This document shows, in pieces, positions 23,908 to 27,769 of a stretch of DNA of 27,769 nucleotides. Within the stretch, counting starts at the first letter, position 1. Each line of letters begins with the position of its first letter. This DNA comes from CAZTKP01 sp964614215 (GTDB lineage: Bacteria > UBP6 > UBA1177): NCBI GenBank assembly GCA_964614215.1, contig CAZTKP010000017.1, positions 1-27,769 on the forward strand, written 5' to 3'. The position numbers were made by a program, and so were the translations under genes. The notes beneath the pieces are model-generated. The model saw nothing but the letters and a program-made list of their open reading frames with translations, searched no databases and was not told where the DNA came from.

Positions 23908-25050
23908 TCAGACCATGGGTTCATTCCCGCCTTTTTCCTTTTTCAGTCTGCCCGAGAAAATTCTTGAACCAAATCCCATCTTTACAAGAAAAATGAGGAG
24001 CCCGATTATTATCAGAAGCGAGATATAGACAAGAGTCATGTTGTATTCGAACGAAGAAAAAAGTGCGCCTTCTCCGGGTCTGGGGATTGATTTAAGGTCG
24101 TAGGGCATTTTATATTTCTCGGCGAGTTTTCTTATTCCGGAAATATGAATTACAGGGATTCCTTCTTTTGCAAATCTTGTCATTACGCTGTCGATCTGAA
24201 GTGCTTTGTAAGGTGGGTGAGTGTTCAATCCGGATTTAAAGAGTTTTTTCCCGATCTTTGTACCGACGGAGATCGTTCCTCCTCCCACATTTACAAAAGC
24301 TTTTATTTCTTCATCACCACTGTTTTCCATGTAGATGGACATTCTCTTATCAAGATTTTCAGTTTCACCTTTTGCATCAATAAATTCCATGTTGTTTCTG
24401 CTTATGATCTCTTTGAGCATTTCTCTGCCTTCTTTGCTCATTCCTATTCCTCTATCCTTTCCGCCACCTATTGAAGCTGCGACAGATCTTTTCGTAATGA
24501 TCCTTGATTCAAAAAGAAGCCTTTCCATATCAAGCCATGAAAGTTTCGGGATGTTAGCACCCCATGTGCTTGCAGAGGCACTGGAGATGACAATAGGTTT
24601 CAGACTCATTACTTCACAGGCAGATAGAACGGCAATATTAAAAGCCGGAAAAGATCCGGATAGTCCAACCGCTACAGTATCTCCATCCTGAACGCCTGCT
24701 TTTTTAAAAAGTGAGATCATAACAGCTGCCCAGTTGGGATTCAGTGTCGCCAGTTTTGCATCATGATCCCCGGTGTTGCTGGTTATAGGAGAAACGAGGT
24801 ATCCCACCATTCCCGAGTCAAGAGGATCAGCTTCAAGGTCGACAGGACTTATGTTGTCCACTCTGTATTTTTTTATAATATTCATCGCATTCCGCATGAG
24901 TTTTGCGGCTTTGATCTTTTCCCTGTAGTGTCGTTTTTTCACTTTAACCTGAAAGATCTCAACAGATGCCATCATACAGATAGATACAATTGCAATGACT
25001 ATATGAACATACCAGCTTGTTCTAGTCGGTTTCCAGTAAAGTTTCTTCAT
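23908..25050 (-). CDS. pgsW: Poly-gamma-glutamate system protein PgsW-like
   Basis: A 380-residue membrane-associated protein found with pgsB and pgsC in many bacteria that lack the usual PgsA/CapA subunit. It has an N-terminal membrane segment (about 12-33), a large domain outside the membrane, and a second membrane segment (about 343-363). Family landmarks visible here are GYLVSPITSNTGDHDAKLAT (about 91-110), VGLSGSFPAFNIA, PIVISSASASTWGANIP, RSVAASIGGGKDRGIGMSKEGR, VNVGGGTISVGT and IPVIHIS. The ATG overlaps the pgsC stop by 4 bp (ATGA), so translation is coupled. It probably supports polymer synthesis or export; its exact biochemical role is not established to my knowledge. Confidence 0.9.
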   Translation of the reverse strand: MKKLYWKPTRTSWYVHIVIAIVSICMMASVEIFQVKVKKRHYREKIKAAKLMRNAMNIIKKYRVDNISPVDLEADPLDSGMVGYLVSPITSNTGDHDAKLATLNPNWAAVMISLFKKAGVQDGDTVAVGLSGSFPAFNIAVLSACEVMSLKPIVISSASASTWGANIPKLSWLDMERLLFESRIITKRSVAASIGGGKDRGIGMSKEGREMLKEIISRNNMEFIDAKGETENLDKRMSIYMENSGDEEIKAFVNVGGGTISVGTKIGKKLFKSGLNTHPPYKALQIDSVMTRFAKEGIPVIHISGIRKLAEKYKMPYDLKSIPRPGEGALFSSFEYNMTLVYISLLIIIGLLIFLVKMGFGSRIFSGRLKKEKGGNEPMV

Positions 25051-25505
25051 ATGGACAGGTCTCCGTTGGTAATTAATATAAGCAGAAGTCTGACGATAAC
25101 GCTCGAAGTTATCAGAGTGGATATCGTTTCCATAAGCCCCTGTCTTTCTATCCAGATCGCAATAAGTCCGGGAATGATGTAGCCGATAATTGAAAGATCT
25201 ATCACCATCGATATTGCATCAACGTAGCCTACGCTTTTAAAGAAATATCCGTATAGAAAACCGAAAAGGAGCATCATTACAGTTCTTCTTCTTCCGTAAA
25301 GGATCATTACCGATGAAAGAGCTCTTACTGTTGCCCATGTAAGCCAGGCAACAAAGATCGTCATCAGGACAGTTACCGGATTATTCAGATTGAGTGCAAC
25401 ATAACCGGGAACGATCATTCCTCCTGCTGCAACTCCGAGCATTTCGGAAAACAGCAGACTGACGACTAGTCCGATTCCGATAGATAGGATCATTATCTGT
25501 TCCAT
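25047..25505 (-). CDS. pgsC: Poly-gamma-glutamate synthase membrane subunit PgsC/CapC
   Basis: A 152-residue integral membrane protein with about four to five hydrophobic helices, the normal size of PgsC/CapC. It forms the membrane synthase with PgsB and probably helps polymer cross the membrane. The N-terminal SEMLGVAAGGMIVPGYVAL pattern (about 20-38) and the Arg-rich loop GRRRTVMMLLFGFLYGY are family-like. GGAG lies five bases ahead of the ATG. The gene overlaps pgsB by 13 bp and pgsW by 4 bp, the arrangement of a coupled operon. Confidence 0.95.
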   Translation of the reverse strand: MEQIMILSIGIGLVVSLLFSEMLGVAAGGMIVPGYVALNLNNPVTVLMTIFVAWLTWATVRALSSVMILYGRRRTVMMLLFGFLYGYFFKSVGYVDAISMVIDLSIIGYIIPGLIAIWIERQGLMETISTLITSSVIVRLLLILITNGDLSI

Positions 25506-26701
25506 TTCTTCTCCTTTATATGAGGAACTCTATTTGCAAAATACTTAACCAGTTCAAGGCCCACACCTTTAATATTTCCTGCACCGAAGACCATGGTCGT
25601 ACTGTTGGAAAATTCGATTATCTTTTCAAAGATCTCTGAAACACCTTCATTTTCAAGGTCGATGATCTTTTTTGCGGGAAGTCCGTGTCTTACAGCAGTC
25701 CTGATAAAGGAGTATGCTCCTGTACCGATGACAAAATAGTGGTCAGCTCCTTTCCAGTCCTTAAGAACAGAGCCCAGTTGATGAGATCTGTCAGGTCTGT
25801 CTTCTCTACAGTTAACGATCATAATAGTTTTGTTGCAGTCACTGTTTCTTTCAAGAGATATGTCCCAGATCATTTCTGTAGACTCCGCATCGTTTGCCGC
25901 GAAACCGTTTACAAAACGGATGGTGCGTCCGAACCACTCGATCGTACTTTCGCTCATTGCTCCGACGTCGGGGGTCACTTTGTGCATTCCCTTTATCGCG
26001 GTTTCTCTACTGATCCCTGCGGCCTCGCAGACTTTAAGAGCTAAGGCGACGTTCTCTGCATGCTCAATATACGAAAATCCTTCCATGTACTCTTCAGGAA
26101 CTTCAGATATATCGTTCTCGCTTATAACGGTTAAATCGGAATTTCTGTCTTTTGCCGCTTCCTGAAAAAGCGGGATGTAGTCTCTTTCGGCGGTAAAGAA
26201 TTTTCCGTTTAACGGAGTTGTTCCAAGAAGTGCCTTTGCCACATCAATTTCGTCAGGGCCCATTACGTCCATGTGGTCGGCTCTGGCATTTGTGATAACT
26301 CCCAGAGTGGATTTGATGAGTTTCAGTTCACAGAGTGACTGGTAGATCGGCTGAAGAGCCATACATTCGATAACAAGAGCCTTAGCTCCGTTTCTTGCAG
26401 CAAAGTCAACGACTCTGAGCTGTTCGATAATGTTTGCACCACTGGGACGGTAGACAGAAAATTCATCTCCTGTGCCGGTGATCACTTTTGGAGTTGTTCC
26501 GGTGGTTTTTGCAAAAGTTTTTATACCGCCTTCTCTAAGGCCCGCTGCGATCAATCTTGTTACTGAAGACTTACCTCTCGTGCCGTTCACATGAATTCTG
26601 ATCGGAACTTTTGAAAGCTGTCTGACATGATGTCTGTATTCCTGCACTCCGAGAATGATCAGGAACAACACTATGAAAACAAGATAGATGAATGTGGTCA
26701 T
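25493..26701 (-). CDS. pgsB: Poly-gamma-glutamate synthase catalytic subunit PgsB/CapB
   Basis: A 402-residue ATP-dependent amide ligase of the Mur ligase superfamily that joins glutamates through gamma-carboxyl amide bonds. An N-terminal membrane segment (1-18) anchors it. The nucleotide loop is NGTRGKSSV (39-47), followed by family segments KTTGTTPKVI, GANIIEQLRVV (about 89-99), ECMALQP and TNARADHMDVMGP. Length fits PgsB. It is first in the pgsB-pgsC-pgsW operon. The ribosome site is modest (AGGA, eight bases from the ATG). No gamma-glutamyl hydrolase, transpeptidase (CapD/Ggt) or glutamate racemase gene is adjacent, so whether the product is released, anchored, or D/L in composition cannot be told. 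Confidence 0.95.
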   Translation of the reverse strand: MTTFIYLVFIVLFLIILGVQEYRHHVRQLSKVPIRIHVNGTRGKSSVTRLIAAGLREGGIKTFAKTTGTTPKVITGTGDEFSVYRPSGANIIEQLRVVDFAARNGAKALVIECMALQPIYQSLCELKLIKSTLGVITNARADHMDVMGPDEIDVAKALLGTTPLNGKFFTAERDYIPLFQEAAKDRNSDLTVISENDISEVPEEYMEGFSYIEHAENVALALKVCEAAGISRETAIKGMHKVTPDVGAMSESTIEWFGRTIRFVNGFAANDAESTEMIWDISLERNSDCNKTIMIVNCREDRPDRSHQLGSVLKDWKGADHYFVIGTGAYSFIRTAVRHGLPAKKIIDLENEGVSEIFEKIIEFSNSTTMVFGAGNIKGVGLELVKYFANRVPHIKEKKWNR

Positions 26702-26732
26702 AACTTTTTCCTAAATACAACAAAAACAGGTA

Positions 26733-26760
26733 ATTTTAAGAGGAATGAGATTTTTTACAA
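26733..26760 (-). promoter_or_regulatory. Candidate promoter of the pgsBCW operon
   Basis: On the minus strand TTGTAA (26760-26755), a 16-bp spacer and TAAAAT (26738-26733) lie in the 91-bp AT-rich gap between the phosphoglycerate dehydrogenase stop and pgsB. AT-richness makes chance matches likely. Confidence 0.4.
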
Positions 26761-26792
26761 AGAAAAATTGTGTAAATATAAAAAATTCTAAG

Positions 26793-27713
26793 CTAGTTAA
26801 CTTTGAAAGTTATGTCGCCTTTTTCAAAGAAGTTAACGATCTGGGTTGCAGCTGCTTTTGCTGCGTTTACGTTTGCTTCCTTTGTCTGTGCACCCATCTT
26901 CTTCGGTGTGAAGAAAACCTTGCCCGGGAACTCTTTTTCAAGTTCTTCCGCGGTCACAGGAGCGATGTCTGAAACGTATCTGAAATCAGGCCTTGCAGCG
27001 AGAACCATCTTGAGTCCGTCTTCGCATACAACTTCCTTTCTTGCTGTGTTAACAAGTGTTGCGCCTTCAGGCATCATTGAAAGAAGATGCTTGTTGATCG
27101 ATTTCTTGGTTTTGTCGTTTGCCGGAATGTGGAGCGAAATGTAGTTGCATGTTGAGTAAAGTTCTTCAGCGCTGTCAACTGCCTTAACGCCGTCTGCTTC
27201 GATATCTGACTTTTTAATGAAAGGATCGAATGCATAAACTTCCATTCCGAATCCTTTAGCTATTCTTGCAACGTGTTTTCCAACATTTCCGTAAGCGTGT
27301 ATTCCGATCTTCTTTCCGAGAAGCTCTGTTCCCGCTTTGGGGTTGAAAAGGTTTCTTGCAGCATAAACTGCCATACCCATTGCAAGTTCAGCAACTGCAT
27401 TTGAGTTCTGTCCGGGAGTGTTCATGACTGTAACGCCTTTTTCTGTTGCCGCTGCGCAGTCAACATTGTCAAAACCTGCACCGCCTCTAACAACGATCTT
27501 AAGCTCAGGGGCACTGTCAATAATTTCTTTTGTCACTTTATCACTTCTGATGATAAGTCCGTGAACATCTTTTACAGCTTCCTTGAACTCACTTACGTCA
27601 CCGTAAGACTCAAGTTTAACGAGTTCGTAACCGGCATCTCCAAAGATCTTTTCAATTTCAGCAACCGCATTCGGTGCGAAAGGTTTTTCAGTCGCGAGTA
27701 AAACTTTTTTCAT
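26793..27713 (-). CDS. serA: D-3-phosphoglycerate dehydrogenase, short form with catalytic Lys
   Basis: This NAD-dependent dehydrogenase oxidises 3-phosphoglycerate to 3-phosphohydroxypyruvate, the first step of serine synthesis. At 306 residues it lacks the C-terminal ACT regulatory domain. The substrate/cofactor segment NTPGQNSNAVAELAMGM (98-114) and R225 (NTARKE) are present. The nucleotide loop is HAYGNVG, with Ala in place of the first Gly of GxGxxG. The usual catalytic His (TPHxGA) is replaced by Lys in TPKKMGAQT (269-277). These traits match the Bacteroides-like, Lys-type short enzymes also reported in Entamoeba (type IIIK), so the gene is probably functional. AGGAGG lies five bases before the ATG. 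Any upstream partner such as serC lies beyond the window edge. Serine/glycine metabolism also features at the other end (gcvTH). Confidence 0.92.
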   Translation of the reverse strand: MKKVLLATEKPFAPNAVAEIEKIFGDAGYELVKLESYGDVSEFKEAVKDVHGLIIRSDKVTKEIIDSAPELKIVVRGGAGFDNVDCAAATEKGVTVMNTPGQNSNAVAELAMGMAVYAARNLFNPKAGTELLGKKIGIHAYGNVGKHVARIAKGFGMEVYAFDPFIKKSDIEADGVKAVDSAEELYSTCNYISLHIPANDKTKKSINKHLLSMMPEGATLVNTARKEVVCEDGLKMVLAARPDFRYVSDIAPVTAEELEKEFPGKVFFTPKKMGAQTKEANVNAAKAAATQIVNFFEKGDITFKVN

Positions 27714-27769
27714 ATTATCCTCCTATGAATGATGTCAACAAAAAACTTGCAACATCCTAAAATCTATAT

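Overview
The window reads as chromosomal DNA of a Gram-negative bacterium with moderate GC content (low to mid 40s by eye). Five predicted lipoproteins share one plan: a lipobox cysteine, an acidic Asp/Glu/Thr/Asn-rich disordered linker, then a globular, Cys-rich or calcium-repeat region. MopE-like metal motifs, thrombospondin type-3 repeats, DUF1566 domains and a TolB-like/PEGA-like protein ending in a Trp-rich membrane anchor are features I associate with Myxococcota and other deltaproteobacterial-type lineages. That placement is an inference; there is no rRNA, tRNA or other marker gene here to confirm it. No transposase, integrase, phage gene or CRISPR array was found, and no gene-free stretch exceeds 300 bases.

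Left half, + strand. gcvT-gcvH (glycine cleavage T and H proteins) end at a strong intrinsic terminator. A tightly packed four-gene envelope operon follows (1787-8409): a secreted transglutaminase-like protein, a CHASE2 class III nucleotide cyclase, a TlpA/ResA-like thioredoxin and a secreted protein with two TolB-like domains and a membrane anchor. Next come a lipoprotein with a probable alpha/alpha-barrel domain, an exported Mn-type superoxide dismutase followed 23 bp later by a DRB0094-family RNA ligase, thiol peroxidase Tpx, and a DUF1566 lipoprotein. Sod, RNA ligase and Tpx look like an oxidative-stress and repair neighbourhood.

Right half, - strand, read from right to left. A short Lys-type phosphoglycerate dehydrogenase is followed by pgsB-pgsC-pgsW, a poly-gamma-glutamate (or related polyglutamyl polymer) synthesis operon with overlapping genes. 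Then come a chlorophyllase-like lipoprotein hydrolase, 1-pyrroline-5-carboxylate dehydrogenase behind a probable 150-nt structured leader, a large TSP3-repeat lipoprotein with a globular domain inserted in one repeat, an MTA/SAH-deaminase-like amidohydrolase joined to a small P-loop NTPase, a lipoprotein built on a 9-nt coding minisatellite, and an orphan TrpG/PabA amidotransferase. The two halves converge at 14606-14613 with an 8-bp overlap of stop ends.

The genes most likely to repay attention are the 1787-8409 operon, the pruA leader (22423-22578), the chlorophyllase-like lipoprotein, the sod-RNA ligase pair and the minisatellite lipoproteins. Starts were chosen by Shine-Dalgarno position (GGAG-type, 5-8 nt upstream), which moves several starts 12-42 nt inside the longest open frame. 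Glycine cleavage, serine synthesis and pyrroline-carboxylate oxidation suggest active amino-acid metabolism, but no single pathway unites the window.
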